Shown here: positions 54,107 through 62,289 of the stretch, in pieces
How the letters are laid out: every line of letters starts with the position of its first letter
How positions within the stretch are numbered: the first letter of the stretch is position 1
NCBI GenBank assembly: GCA_019448215.1
Contig: CP080408.1
Coordinates: 124,001 to 188,000, forward strand
Length of the DNA: 64,000 nucleotides
Source of the DNA: Thalassovita mediterranea
Lineage (GTDB): Bacteria > Pseudomonadota > Alphaproteobacteria > Caulobacterales > Hyphomonadaceae
Reading direction: 5' to 3'
Position numbers and translations under genes: made by a program
Notes under the pieces: generated by a model
What the model saw: only the letters and a program-made list of their open reading frames with translations
What the model was told of the DNA's origin: nothing
Database searches by the model: none

Positions 54107-56356
54107 CTATTCGAGCGGTGCGTTCGTGTCGTCGCCCACACTGCCAGCAGCTTCGCCCGCAACTCCAAAGCCGCGGTCACGCATCAGCGCATCCGTATCC
54201 GGCTGGCGGCCACGGAAGTTCTCATAGGCTTCAGACGGCGGCAGCGTATTGCCGACTGACAGGATCCACTTGCCAAAGGCGTCAGCCGTCTCGCGGTCAT
54301 AAGGACCGCCGGCTTCTTCGAACGCTTCCCAGGCATCCGCGCTGAACGTGTCGGCCCAGAGGTAGGCGTAATAGCCAGCCGCATAGCCTTCACCAGAGAA
54401 GACGTGCGCGAATTGCGGCATGCGGTGACGCATTGGCAGCTCTTCCGGCATGCCAAGCTCTTCCAGCGTTTCACGCTCGAAAGCGTCAGGGTCAAAGCCT
54501 TCAAAGTCCGTCATCATGTGAAGCTTCATATCGACGAGGGCGCTTGCCAGATACTCGGTCGTATCGAAGCCCTGACGGGCATTGGCGGCACGCTCGATCT
54601 TGTCGACCAGCTCCTGCGGGATCGGCTCACCCGTGTCGACGTGAAGCGCATAATTCTCCAGCACTTCGCGCGTCGGCAGCCAGTTCTCGTGCACCTGGCT
54701 CGGGAACTCCACATAGTCGCGCGGCACGGCAGTACCGGCGAGCGACGGGTACGTCACATTGGAATTGAGACCGTGCAGTGCGTGGCCGAATTCGTGGAAC
54801 AGCGTCGAAGCATCATCCCATGAAATCAGGACAGCTTCGCCCTCGGCACCCTTCACGAAATTCGAATTGTTCGAGACGATCGGCGTGGTGAAGCCGTCGA
54901 TATTGTCCTGCGTGCGGTAGGCATTCATCCAGGCACCCGAACGCTTGCCGGTGCGGGCATATGGATCGAAATACCAGAGGCCGAGATGTTCACCGTCGCG
55001 GGTGACTTCCCAGACGCGGACATCTTCATGGAAGACCGGCACGTCCGTGACCTGTTCGAACTCCATCCCATAGAGCTCGCCAGCCATCCAGAACATGCCT
55101 TCACGAAGGTTCTCAAGCTGGAGGTATTGCTTCACTTCCTCGGAATCGAAGTCGTACTCAGCCTGACGGACTTTCTCGGCATAATAGCGATAGTCCCACG
55201 GCGCGATCTTGATCCAGGCCTCTTCCTCGTCGGCGATGGCCTGCATCGCGGCGACTTCCTCATCGACCTTTGCGGTCGCGGCGGGCCAGACTTTCAGCAT
55301 CAGGTCCATGGCGGCCTGCGGATTGCCAGCGACGGCTTTCTCAATCGAGCGATGTGCAAAGCTCTCATAGCCGAGGATCTGCGAGCGTTCGGCGCGCAGC
55401 GGCATGATCTGAGCGATCACGTCATTATTGTCATACTCATCGCCATTGTCGCCGCGCGCATAATAGGTGCGCCAGACTTTCTCACGCAGGGCGCGGTCGT
55501 CTGAATAGGTCAGGAACGGGTCCATGGAAGAGCGTGTGTTGAGGATAGCATATTCGCCGCCCTCATTGTCGCGGCTCTCGGCTGCAGACTTGGCCGCACT
55601 GATGACCGAGTCCGGCAGGCCGCCGAGCTGGTCTTCGCTCAGCCAGGTCACATAGGCCTGCTCATCATTGAGAAGATTGTTCGAGAATGTCGTGTAAAGC
55701 GTTGCCAGCTCCTGGTTTATCTCGGCAACGCGGGCTTTCTCGGCTTCATCCAGCGCAGCGCCAGCGCGAACAAAGTCAGTGTAATAATCCCAGACGAGAC
55801 GCTGCTGCTCCGCGGTCAGCTGGTCGTAGTCGTCGCCATTATAGATCGCGTCGATACGCTCAAACAGGGCAGCATTCTGGTAGATCGAATCCTGAAACGC
55901 GGCGAGCTTTGGCGCGACTTCACGCTGCACGGCCTGAACCTCAGGACCGTTCAGGTTCGAGGCCCAGATACCATAGACCGTCAGCGCGCGGCTAAGCTCG
56001 CTTGCGCCTTGCTCCATGGGCAGGATGGTGTTTTCGAACGTCGCAGGCTCAGTCTGCGCGGTCAGCGCATCGATCTCGGCGCGCGCGCTTTCCATAGCCG
56101 TTTCGAGGGCTGGCTGGAACATGGCCACATCGACCTGGTCGAATGGCGGCACGCCGCCATATGGACCGGTCCATTCCGCCAGCAGAACTTGCGGGTCGGC
56201 CGCAGGCGCCATGTCAGCTGCGTCGGTCGTGTCAGCCTCTTGGGCCATGGTTTCGGTGGCTGCATCCTGCGCAAAAGCCGCCGGGCTCATGGCGCTCATC
56301 GTCAGCGCGGACGCGCCAGCAAAAAGAAGGGTCTTCAGTTTCACTTGTATCATCAC
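54107..56356 (-). CDS. M3 family zinc metallopeptidase (peptidyl-dipeptidase Dcp-like)
   Basis: 749 aa. An N-terminal signal peptide (LLFAGASALTMSAMSPAAFA) indicates a periplasmic enzyme; an acidic Ala/Asp segment follows before the core. Zinc motif H521-E-F-G-H525 in TLFHEFGHALHGL, with the third ligand Glu in a later helix. ENWLPTREVLENYALH and FAHVFSGEGYAAGYYAYLWAD are typical of M3A Dcp. Family enzymes release dipeptides from peptide C-termini. The start may be GTG 56356, ATG 56353 or GTG 56344. A strong terminator follows. Confidence 0.94.
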   Translation of the reverse strand: MMIQVKLKTLLFAGASALTMSAMSPAAFAQDAATETMAQEADTTDAADMAPAADPQVLLAEWTGPYGGVPPFDQVDVAMFQPALETAMESARAEIDALTAQTEPATFENTILPMEQGASELSRALTVYGIWASNLNGPEVQAVQREVAPKLAAFQDSIYQNAALFERIDAIYNGDDYDQLTAEQQRLVWDYYTDFVRAGAALDEAEKARVAEINQELATLYTTFSNNLLNDEQAYVTWLSEDQLGGLPDSVISAAKSAAESRDNEGGEYAILNTRSSMDPFLTYSDDRALREKVWRTYYARGDNGDEYDNNDVIAQIMPLRAERSQILGYESFAHRSIEKAVAGNPQAAMDLMLKVWPAATAKVDEEVAAMQAIADEEEAWIKIAPWDYRYYAEKVRQAEYDFDSEEVKQYLQLENLREGMFWMAGELYGMEFEQVTDVPVFHEDVRVWEVTRDGEHLGLWYFDPYARTGKRSGAWMNAYRTQDNIDGFTTPIVSNNSNFVKGAEGEAVLISWDDASTLFHEFGHALHGLNSNVTYPSLAGTAVPRDYVEFPSQVHENWLPTREVLENYALHVDTGEPIPQELVDKIERAANARQGFDTTEYLASALVDMKLHMMTDFEGFDPDAFERETLEELGMPEELPMRHRMPQFAHVFSGEGYAAGYYAYLWADTFSADAWEAFEEAGGPYDRETADAFGKWILSVGNTLPPSEAYENFRGRQPDTDALMRDRGFGVAGEAAGSVGDDTNAPLE

Positions 56357-56502
56357 TCCAGTTTGGCTGATCCGGTCGGCCTGTTGGCCTTGGGGATCAA
56401 ACTAATTTCAAACGCAATTAACTGGAGTCCTAGCACCCGCTTGCGCCGGACGTCCAATCCGTCGCAAGGATTTAGGATGACAATGCGGTAAGGAAACAGC
56501 CC

Positions 56503-56868
56503 ATGCACTGGATCGCCATCATCATTATCGCCGTCTGGATGCTGGTCGGCGGCGTCCTACACATAATCATGCCGGAGCCGTTCTTCCGCGCAGTACCCGA
56601 TGGCTGGCCGAAGCTTGCTATCGTCTATCTGTCTGGCATTGCAGAGATCGCGATTGGCATTGGCGTCCTGATGCCCCGCACGCGGGCGATTGCCGGGCTC
56701 GCCTTCGCCATGATGTGCCTGGTCTACCTGCCAATCCATGTCTGGGATTTCTTCCGGGCCGACCCGATCTTCTCAGTCCCATGGGCTGCATCCGCGCGGA
56801 TCGCGGTGCAGCTCATCATTATCGCGCTTGGCCTATGGCTGTGGCAGCGCAGGAAGATCAGCGCCTAA
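56503..56868 (+). CDS. DoxX-like membrane protein
   Basis: 121 aa with four membrane helices. WMLVGGVLHIIMPEPFFRAVPDGWP and the GIAEIAIGIGVLMP helix are typical of DoxX-like proteins (quinone-related or thiosulfate-linked in a few cases, mostly unknown). AAGGAAACAG precedes the ATG. It stands alone; the neighbour TetR gene is convergent, so regulation by it is not implied. Role unknown. Confidence 0.82.
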   Translation: MHWIAIIIIAVWMLVGGVLHIIMPEPFFRAVPDGWPKLAIVYLSGIAEIAIGIGVLMPRTRAIAGLAFAMMCLVYLPIHVWDFFRADPIFSVPWAASARIAVQLIIIALGLWLWQRRKISA

Positions 56869-56870
56869 AG

Positions 56871-56967
56871 CAAGTTCGGAGCAAACGGAATCGTTTGCGA
56901 ACGGATACTTGCGCCAAAACAAGGACATAAAGCGGCGGGCCGAAGTGACACGAAGGACCGACGCTTT
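56871..56967. repeat. Structured intergenic element with two inverted repeats
   Basis: GCAAACG (56881-56887) and CGTTTGC (56892-56898) form a perfect 7-bp stem with loop GAAT. A second, imperfect pair (AAAGCGGCGGGCC at 56929-56941 and GGACCGACGCTTT at 56955-56967, two mismatches) reaches the TetR stop codon. The text resembles, from memory, intergenic palindromes repeated in some alphaproteobacterial genomes. It could act as a terminator of two convergent genes. Confidence 0.5.
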
Positions 56968-57613
56968 AGGCCGCGCCGACTTTCTCGGCATCGGGATCAT
57001 TGAGAAGGCCATTGCTCATCCAGTTCATGGTGAAGGCAAAGCGTTCGCTGACGCTCATGGCCACCTCATCGCTATCGCCCAGCATGATCTGGCGCAGCGC
57101 GATCATGGAGAGGTTTGAGGTCAGCATGCCTGCCGCCGCGCGGGCTGTAGCATAGTTTTTCGGGCCACCAGGCGAGCGGACCAGCCGCTCGGCCAGAGCT
57201 TCTATGTTTGGCTCGACAACATAGCGGACATAGGCCTGGAAGATGGCTGGCTCATTGAGGCTTTCGCGCAAGGCAAAGAGATTGGCCTGAACCAGCATCT
57301 GGTTTTCCGGAAGCGAACGCGACATGACAACAAAGTCGTCCAGCGCCTCGCGGATCGTCGGAAACCCCTGCCGCAATTGGGCGCGCCAAGGCTCGCATCG
57401 CTGGCCAATATTCTTCAATATGTCGCCAACGAACTCGGTCCGCGTGCCGAAATAGTGCTTTATCGTCGGGTCGGACGCCCCGACCGCAATGGCGATCTGG
57501 CGAAGCGATGGAGAGACGACCTCCTCTCGCAGGACAAAATCTGTCGCCCCATCCAGAAGGCTCTGGCGCCTGATATCGTAATCAGCGTTACGGACCCCGA
57601 CTGCTCGTCCCAT
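56966..57613 (-). CDS. TetR-family transcriptional regulator
   Basis: 215 aa. The N-terminal helix-turn-helix is visible as SPSLRQIAIAVGASDPTIKHYFGTRTEFVGDIL (residues about 34-66), and the helical ligand domain follows. The family controls divergent efflux or catabolic genes in most cases. AGGGAGGC precedes the ATG. Its promoter region (57614-57775) contains an AT-rich AATATATATT stretch at about 57665. The nearest upstream gene (DUF411) is on the same strand, so a target is not obvious. Confidence 0.9.
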   Translation of the reverse strand: MGRAVGVRNADYDIRRQSLLDGATDFVLREEVVSPSLRQIAIAVGASDPTIKHYFGTRTEFVGDILKNIGQRCEPWRAQLRQGFPTIREALDDFVVMSRSLPENQMLVQANLFALRESLNEPAIFQAYVRYVVEPNIEALAERLVRSPGGPKNYATARAAAGMLTSNLSMIALRQIMLGDSDEVAMSVSERFAFTMNWMSNGLLNDPDAEKVGAA

Positions 57614-57775
57614 GATAGCCTCCCTTTCTCAATGCCGCGTCTTCCAGCAGCGGCCCGATACTCGATAATATATATTCTATAGGTAAATATTGAGGATAAA
57701 ATTGACGCACTCAGGCATTTCCGTCTCATGTGGACAGTATGCCGCAACTTTAGACTTCTATGTATTTGAGAAGTA

Positions 57776-58282
57776 CTAGTGCGCGTGACCTTCACCGTGG
57801 GCGCCATCTTGCGCATCACCATGGCTCGCCCAGACCTGCTGACCATCATCACCGAACAGGATGACTTCATAGGCATCGACACGGTCGCCCATTTCCATGC
57901 CCGGAGACCCAGCCGGCATCCCCGGAACAGAGAGGCCGCGCGCCGACGGCATTTCAGCGAGCAGGCGGCGAATGTCTGCGGCCGGGACATGGCCCTCGAC
58001 AGCATAGCCGTTCACTTCGCCAGTATGGCAGCTCTGCAGTTCACCCGGCACGCCAAGCTCACTGCGGATCGGGGTCAGGTCTTCATGCTCATGGATCACG
58101 ACGTCGAAGCCGTTCTCTTCCAGATGCTCGGCCCATTTCGCGCAGCAGCCGCACCAGGGTGTCTTATGGACATTCATCGTCTGGGCATGCGCCGGCATGG
58201 GCGCGGAAAAGAGGCTCCAGCCCGTAAAGACGGCACCGGCGAGCGCGAGGCTGGCAATGGCGGAGGCAAAGAGTTTCGGCAT
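57776..58282 (-). CDS. DUF411 metal-binding protein
   Basis: 168 aa with signal peptide (LALAGAVFTGWSLFSAPMPAHA). The DUF411 core has the thioredoxin-like KTPWCGCCAKWAEHLEENGF and SCHTGEVNGYAVEGHVPAADI. The C-terminal end is His-rich (SHGDAQDGAHGEGHAH) and Met-rich upstream (GMPAGSPGMEMG), which suggests Cu(I)/Cu(II) binding. DUF411 proteins are often found in copper resistance regions; no efflux ATPase or sensor is close here. Likely a periplasmic copper-binding protein. Confidence 0.88.
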   Translation of the reverse strand: MPKLFASAIASLALAGAVFTGWSLFSAPMPAHAQTMNVHKTPWCGCCAKWAEHLEENGFDVVIHEHEDLTPIRSELGVPGELQSCHTGEVNGYAVEGHVPAADIRRLLAEMPSARGLSVPGMPAGSPGMEMGDRVDAYEVILFGDDGQQVWASHGDAQDGAHGEGHAH

Positions 58283-58432
58283 GGCAGGACCTTTCTTGCG
58301 GGCATCTGTTCAAATGCCACAATCTTAATCGCCCGCAGGTCGTGATGTCACCTTAAAGGCGCCGCCAGATGAAATCCGCGAGAGGCGGCGAGGGTTAGCG
58401 CCAATTTCTGCTTTCACCCCTTGGGCCGCACA

Positions 58433-59338
58433 TTAGCCGCATGGCTTCAATTCCCGAATGAGGTCGATCAGAAGTCTAAGGCCCGTCGGCAAATGTTTCC
58501 GGCTGGAATAATACATGTGATAGCCTGGCCCGATGGGGGCATAGCTTTCCAGCACCCATTCGAGCTGCCCATTGGCGACGTAGCGACTCAGCACTGGCTC
58601 AGGGCCATAGATGATACCTGCGCCGCGCAAGCCGAGGTCGAGCATCGTGTGACTGTCGCGCACAGTAACTGGACCAGGCACATCTACGCTGATCATTTCA
58701 CCGTCGGCGTCGAACTCCCATGAATACATCTGATCATTCCCCAACCTGAAGCGGACGCACCGATGGCTCGTAAGTTCGCGGGGATGACTGGGCCTGCCGG
58801 ACTGCCTGATGTAGGCCGGAGATGCCGCCGTTCTCCATCGAAAGTCTGGCGACAGGCGCTGGGCAATCATGTCTTCCGGCACGGTGCCGCCATGACGGAT
58901 GCCTGCATCGAAGCCGCTCGCAATGATATCAATCAGGCGGTTGTTCACACTGATGTCGATCTCGACATCGGGATAGCGCTCAATGAACACTGGAAGCGCA
59001 GGCGTCAAAAGCTGCGAGGCGGCGTCCTCAAGAACATTTATCCGGATACGGCCAGCAGGCCTGTCGCGAAAACGGTTCAGATCCTCCATTGCCTGCTCGA
59101 TATCGCCAAGGGGGCCATCAATTGACTGGAGCAGCGCTTCTCCTGCCGTGGTAAGCGTCACCGAACGGGTTGTCCGGTTCAGAAGGCGAAGACCAAGACG
59201 CTCTTCCAGCCCGCTAATGGCGTGGCTCAAAGCTGATGCGCTGACGCCCATTTCAATTGCGGCGGCCCGGAAGCTGCCCTGCTTTGCTATTGAAACGAAA
59301 TAAGCAAAGTCACCCAGATCTGACCGTCTCAGTGGCAT
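58433..59338 (-). CDS. LysR-type regulator divergent from the SDR-cupin operon
   Basis: 301 aa. The N-terminal helix-turn-helix (FAYFVSIAKQGSFRAAAIEMGVSASALSHAISGLEERLG) is followed by the co-inducer domain with RIRINVLEDAAS. The SALSHAISGLEERLGLRLLNRTTRSV block is typical of the AaeR/DmlR/YafC-type branch. It is divergent from the four-gene operon starting at 59476, and a GATGAA-N13-TTCATC palindrome lies between the two, so control of that operon and of itself is likely. No inducer can be named. Confidence 0.93.
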   Translation of the reverse strand: MPLRRSDLGDFAYFVSIAKQGSFRAAAIEMGVSASALSHAISGLEERLGLRLLNRTTRSVTLTTAGEALLQSIDGPLGDIEQAMEDLNRFRDRPAGRIRINVLEDAASQLLTPALPVFIERYPDVEIDISVNNRLIDIIASGFDAGIRHGGTVPEDMIAQRLSPDFRWRTAASPAYIRQSGRPSHPRELTSHRCVRFRLGNDQMYSWEFDADGEMISVDVPGPVTVRDSHTMLDLGLRGAGIIYGPEPVLSRYVANGQLEWVLESYAPIGPGYHMYYSSRKHLPTGLRLLIDLIRELKPCG

Positions 59339-59361
59339 ATCGCCCTCTTCTCAAGCTTATA

Positions 59362-59386
59362 GATGAATTTCTTTCACCTGTTCATC
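59362..59386. promoter_or_regulatory. LysR-type operator candidate
   Basis: GATGAA (59362-59367) and TTCATC (59381-59386), perfect inverted repeats separated by 13 bases. It lies between the divergent LysR start (59338) and the SDR start (59476) and has the T-N11-A form (T at 59368 to A at 59380 region) expected of LysR binding sites. Confidence 0.55.
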
Positions 59387-59475
59387 AAACGATGGCGCCC
59401 TTATGTCGAGCTGTTTTCGCGCCACATCGTCTCCATCGTAAGCCCGAAGCGGGTAAGAACTGAATGGAGATCAAC

Positions 59476-60222
59476 ATGGCAGACAATATCGCCGGAAAAG
59501 TCATCGTCATTACCGGGGCGTCCAGCGGCATGGGAGAGGCCACCGCTCGAGACCTCGCCGAAAAGGGGGCGAAGATCGTCCTCGGCGCACGCCGCAAGGA
59601 TCGGCTCGATAAAATCGTAGAAGAGATCGAGGCAGCGGACGGCGAAGCGATCGCGCTTGAGACTGATGTAACGCGCCTTGAAGACGTCCAGGCCCTCGTA
59701 AAAGCGGCGACGGACAAGTTCGGTAAGCTGGACGTTATTTTCAACAATGCCGGTCTGATGCCGCTCTCACATCTTGAGAGTCTCAAGATTGATGAGTGGA
59801 ACCAGATGATCGACGTGAACATCAAAGGCACACTCTACGGCATCGCCGCGGCGCTGCCTGTCTTCAAGGAACAGAAGTCCGGGCACGTCATAAACGTCTC
59901 ATCGGTTTATGGTCACAAGACTGTGGCGACGGGCGCCGTCTATTGCGCGACCAAGCATGCCGTTCGTTCGCTGTCCGAAGGGCTCCGCCAGGAGGTGAAG
60001 GACTATAATGTTCGCGTCACCGTTATCTCACCTGGCGCCGTTGATACCGAACTGACCGATCATATCACCGAAGAAGGAACAGGCGATGAAGTTCGCGGGT
60101 TCGTCAAGGAGATCGCCGTTCCCGCCCGCACGATGGCCGATATGGTCTCGTTCGCCGTCTCCCAGCCTGAGAATGTCGATGTGAACGAGATCCTCTTTCG
60201 CCCGACAGTCCAGCCCGTCTAA
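59476..60222 (+). CDS. Short-chain dehydrogenase/reductase
   Basis: About 248 aa, classical SDR. It contains [13 protein letters not shown] (NAD(P) loop), [17 protein letters not shown] and the catalytic YCATK. The pattern [21 protein letters not shown] near the C-terminus is common in YdfG-type SDRs (serine 3-dehydrogenase-like). GGAG six bases before ATG 59476 decides the start over ATG 59464. It is the first gene of the LysR-controlled operon (15 bases to the next gene). Confidence 0.93.
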   Translation: MADNIAGKVIVITGASSGMGEATARDLAEKGAKIVLGARRKDRLDKIVEEIEAADGEAIALETDVTRLEDVQALVKAATDKFGKLDVIFNNAGLMPLSHLESLKIDEWNQMIDVNIKGTLYGIAAALPVFKEQKSGHVINVSSVYGHKTVATGAVYCATKHAVRSLSEGLRQEVKDYNVRVTVISPGAVDTELTDHITEEGTGDEVRGFVKEIAVPARTMADMVSFAVSQPENVDVNEILFRPTVQPV

Positions 60223-60237
60223 GAAAGTGGACACCCC

Positions 60238-60711
60238 ATGAAACGATTTATGACCACCGCACTTGCGACCTGCGCCCTCGCCATATCAGCCGCCAGCGCT
60301 CAGACGCAGGAGATCAGCGAGAATGGCAGCCGTGAAGCGACAATCGGCTCACCCGACTATTTTACCGGGACCGCTCTGATTGAGCCGATCTATTCCAATA
60401 GCGAACCGTTCTTCGGCAGCGCAGCCATAGTGACCTTCCTGCCGGGCGCCCGATCAAACTGGCATGAACATCCTGCCGGTCAGCGCCTTGTCGTCATCGA
60501 TGGCAAGGGCTGGGTTCAGGAAGAAGGCGGCGAGAAGCAGACCATTGAACCTGGCGACATTGTCTGGTGCCCGCCGGGCGTGAAACACTGGCATGGCGCA
60601 ACCGACACAACGCGTATGAGCCACTACGCCATCCAGCAGTTCAATGACGCAAAGACCGTTGTCTGGGGCGAAGCCGTCAGCGACGAGCAGTATCATGGCG
60701 AGAGCAAATAG
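60238..60711 (+). CDS. Secreted cupin-domain protein
   Basis: 157 aa. A signal peptide (MKRFMTTALATCALAISAASAQ) directs it to the periplasm. A single cupin domain follows with metal ligands in SNWHEHPAGQRLVV and the second motif PGDIVWCPPGVKHWHGA. It is related to the cupin at 61193, with the same HxH and WCPPG-KHWHGA blocks. Such cupins accompany carboxymuconolactone-type or isomerase activities; substrate unknown. Its stop overlaps the next gene by 17 bases. Confidence 0.9.
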   Translation: MKRFMTTALATCALAISAASAQTQEISENGSREATIGSPDYFTGTALIEPIYSNSEPFFGSAAIVTFLPGARSNWHEHPAGQRLVVIDGKGWVQEEGGEKQTIEPGDIVWCPPGVKHWHGATDTTRMSHYAIQQFNDAKTVVWGEAVSDEQYHGESK

Positions 60712-61150
60712 CGTCCCGGCGCTGGCGGGCGCGGTGATCTTCAGCGCCGCGCTTGCCTTCTCTCCCGTCGTATCCGCTCAAGACAAGCAGAGGCAGGACT
60801 TGGCCCTTACAATCACCCTCAACGGAAGCCCCTACGCAGCGACCCTCGACGACACACCGCCGGCGCGCGATTTTGCGTCCCTTCTGCCGCTAGACCTTGT
60901 CCTGCGCGATTATCACGGGATCGAGAAAGTGGCGGACCTGCCGCGAGACCTCGACACATCTGGCGCACCGGCAAGTTACGAGCCCAGAGCAGGTGATATC
61001 ACCGTCTTCGCCCCCTGGGGAAACATCGCGATTTTCTACAAGCCGTTCCGGGCATCCCCCGGCCTCGTCCGGCTTGGAGCGTTCGAGCAGATGCCCGAGG
61101 CGCTTGGCGGCGCTGGCGATCTAACGGTGAGAATAGAGCGCGCCCGCTAG
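60695..61150 (+). CDS. Secreted cyclophilin-like fold protein
   Basis: About 151 aa with a signal peptide (VPALAGAVIFSAALAFSPVVSA). The body, with LTITLNGSPYAATLDDTPPARDFASLLPLDL, YHGIEKVADLP and DITVFAPWGNIAIFYKPF, is the cyclophilin-like fold seen in many small proteins next to oxidoreductases. Peptidyl-prolyl isomerase activity is not implied. ATG 60695 is chosen because it begins the signal peptide; it overlaps the cupin gene upstream by 17 bases, showing tight coupling. Confidence 0.87.
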   Translation: MARANSVPALAGAVIFSAALAFSPVVSAQDKQRQDLALTITLNGSPYAATLDDTPPARDFASLLPLDLVLRDYHGIEKVADLPRDLDTSGAPASYEPRAGDITVFAPWGNIAIFYKPFRASPGLVRLGAFEQMPEALGGAGDLTVRIERAR

Positions 61151-61192
61151 CACAGTCCCCCCCTCCACTCCCCGCAAACAAGGAGACCCAAC

Positions 61193-61591
61193 ATGGAAAT
61201 TATCAGAAACGGTTCTCAGGAGGCTGTCTTCGGCCCCGAAGAAAACTTCACCGGAAGCGTGCGGATCGACTGGATGATCAACCGTCCGGACCCATCGCGC
61301 GTGACAGGGGCCATCGTGACATTCCAGCCCAACGCGCGGACTGCCTGGCACTCCCATCCGCTCGGCCAGACCCTGATCGTGACATCCGGGGTCGGCTGGA
61401 CGCGGTGTGAGGGCGAGGAACGTGTCGAAGTGCGCGCGGGCGATGTCATCTGGTGCCCTCCCGGACACAAACACTGGCATGGCGCGACAAGCACAACGGC
61501 CATGACCCATATCGCCATTCAGGAAGCCCTCGACGGCAAGAATGTCGAATGGATGGAGAAGGTCAGCGACGAGGATTATCTCGCCGAGTGA
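61193..61591 (+). CDS. Cupin-domain protein (cytosolic)
   Basis: 132 aa, no signal peptide. Cupin motifs [14 protein letters not shown] and [17 protein letters not shown] match the secreted cupin at 60238, so the two are paralogues in different compartments. ACAAGGAGACCC precedes the ATG. It is the last gene of the operon, ending in a strong terminator. Metal-dependent isomerase or decarboxylase activity is a family possibility only. Confidence 0.93.
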   Translation: MEIIRNGSQEAVFGPEENFTGSVRIDWMINRPDPSRVTGAIVTFQPNARTAWHSHPLGQTLIVTSGVGWTRCEGEERVEVRAGDVIWCPPGHKHWHGATSTTAMTHIAIQEALDGKNVEWMEKVSDEDYLAE

Positions 61592-61612
61592 AGGAATAAG
61601 TCTTGCAGTTTC

Positions 61613-61652
61613 AAAAAACGCCAGCGTGCCCGGCCCGTTGGCGTTTTTTTTG
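61613..61652 (+). terminator. Rho-independent terminator of the cupin operon
   Basis: AAAAAACGCCAGCG (61613-61626) pairs with CGTTGGCGTTTTTT (61636-61649) with one G-T pair and a nine-base loop, and runs into a T-tract. Confidence 0.92.
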
Positions 61653-61754
61653 CCCAGTTCGAGAGTGAAGACTGTCCAAAAGGCAACGCGCCAGGGTTCA
61701 TGGGCGGCAAAGTCAGTCCGGTCCCCGGCGCACTTTTATGGTTAACGGGTGGAC

Positions 61755-61771
61755 TTAATCATACGTTAACC
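61755..61771 (+). promoter_or_regulatory. CtrA-type binding box (TTAA-N7-TTAACC)
   Basis: TTAA (61755-61758), TCATACG, TTAACC (61766-61771) is an exact match to the CtrA consensus TTAA-N7-TTAA. Further TTAAC copies at 61742 and 61772 flank it. It lies 45 bases before the start at 61816 and after the preceding terminator, so it would control the envelope operon. Confidence 0.65.
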
Positions 61772-61815
61772 TTAACAAAGGGCAGACGCCTGTGGTGGGG
61801 CGGGGACAGGCAAAT

Positions 61816-62289
61816 ATGTATGAACAGGATCGATATCCCCGCGGATTGGGCTGGATCTGGGCGCTAGTCGTCCTGATCGTTGTCCTTCTGCTGCTGTTTG
61901 GCGCCCTGCGGAGCGGCATGTTCTCGAGCAAGCCGCACGATGACACGATCTACACTGCCTGTACCAACACTTACGGGCGTGACAATTGCTCGTGCTTTGC
62001 TGGCGTTCTGAAGATGCAACTGTCCGAGGGCGCCTATCAATCGTACGTTAGCGAACTTGAGCGGGACGAGTATCGCCTCCGCTATTTTGATGGCCGTCTG
62101 GCCGAGAATAGCTTCATCGGGCGCGATGCGGACCTATGCGTGGAAGCTTCTGATATTTGCAAAATACCCGTCTGCGAGCCGCGCTATTACGTTCTCGAGG
62201 ACAATCTGGGGATTGGTGGCGCCCCTCCGCCGCAAGCACCGGTACGGCCCTATGTCGGCCAGCCACCAGTATTGGAGCAAGGGTCATGA
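61816..62289 (+). CDS. Hypothetical membrane protein, cysteine-containing
   Basis: About 157 aa. One membrane helix (GWIWALVVLIVVLLLLFGAL) near the N-terminus anchors a periplasmic part with six cysteines (TACTNTYGRDNCSCF, then DLCVEASDICKIPVCEP), probably disulfide-bonded. A Pro-rich tail follows (APPPQAPVRPYVGQPP). No family is recognised. ATG 61816 is used; GTG 61792 is possible. It overlaps the next gene by ATGA and is the first member of an operon downstream of a CtrA-type box. Confidence 0.75.
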   Translation: MYEQDRYPRGLGWIWALVVLIVVLLLLFGALRSGMFSSKPHDDTIYTACTNTYGRDNCSCFAGVLKMQLSEGAYQSYVSELERDEYRLRYFDGRLAENSFIGRDADLCVEASDICKIPVCEPRYYVLEDNLGIGGAPPPQAPVRPYVGQPPVLEQGS

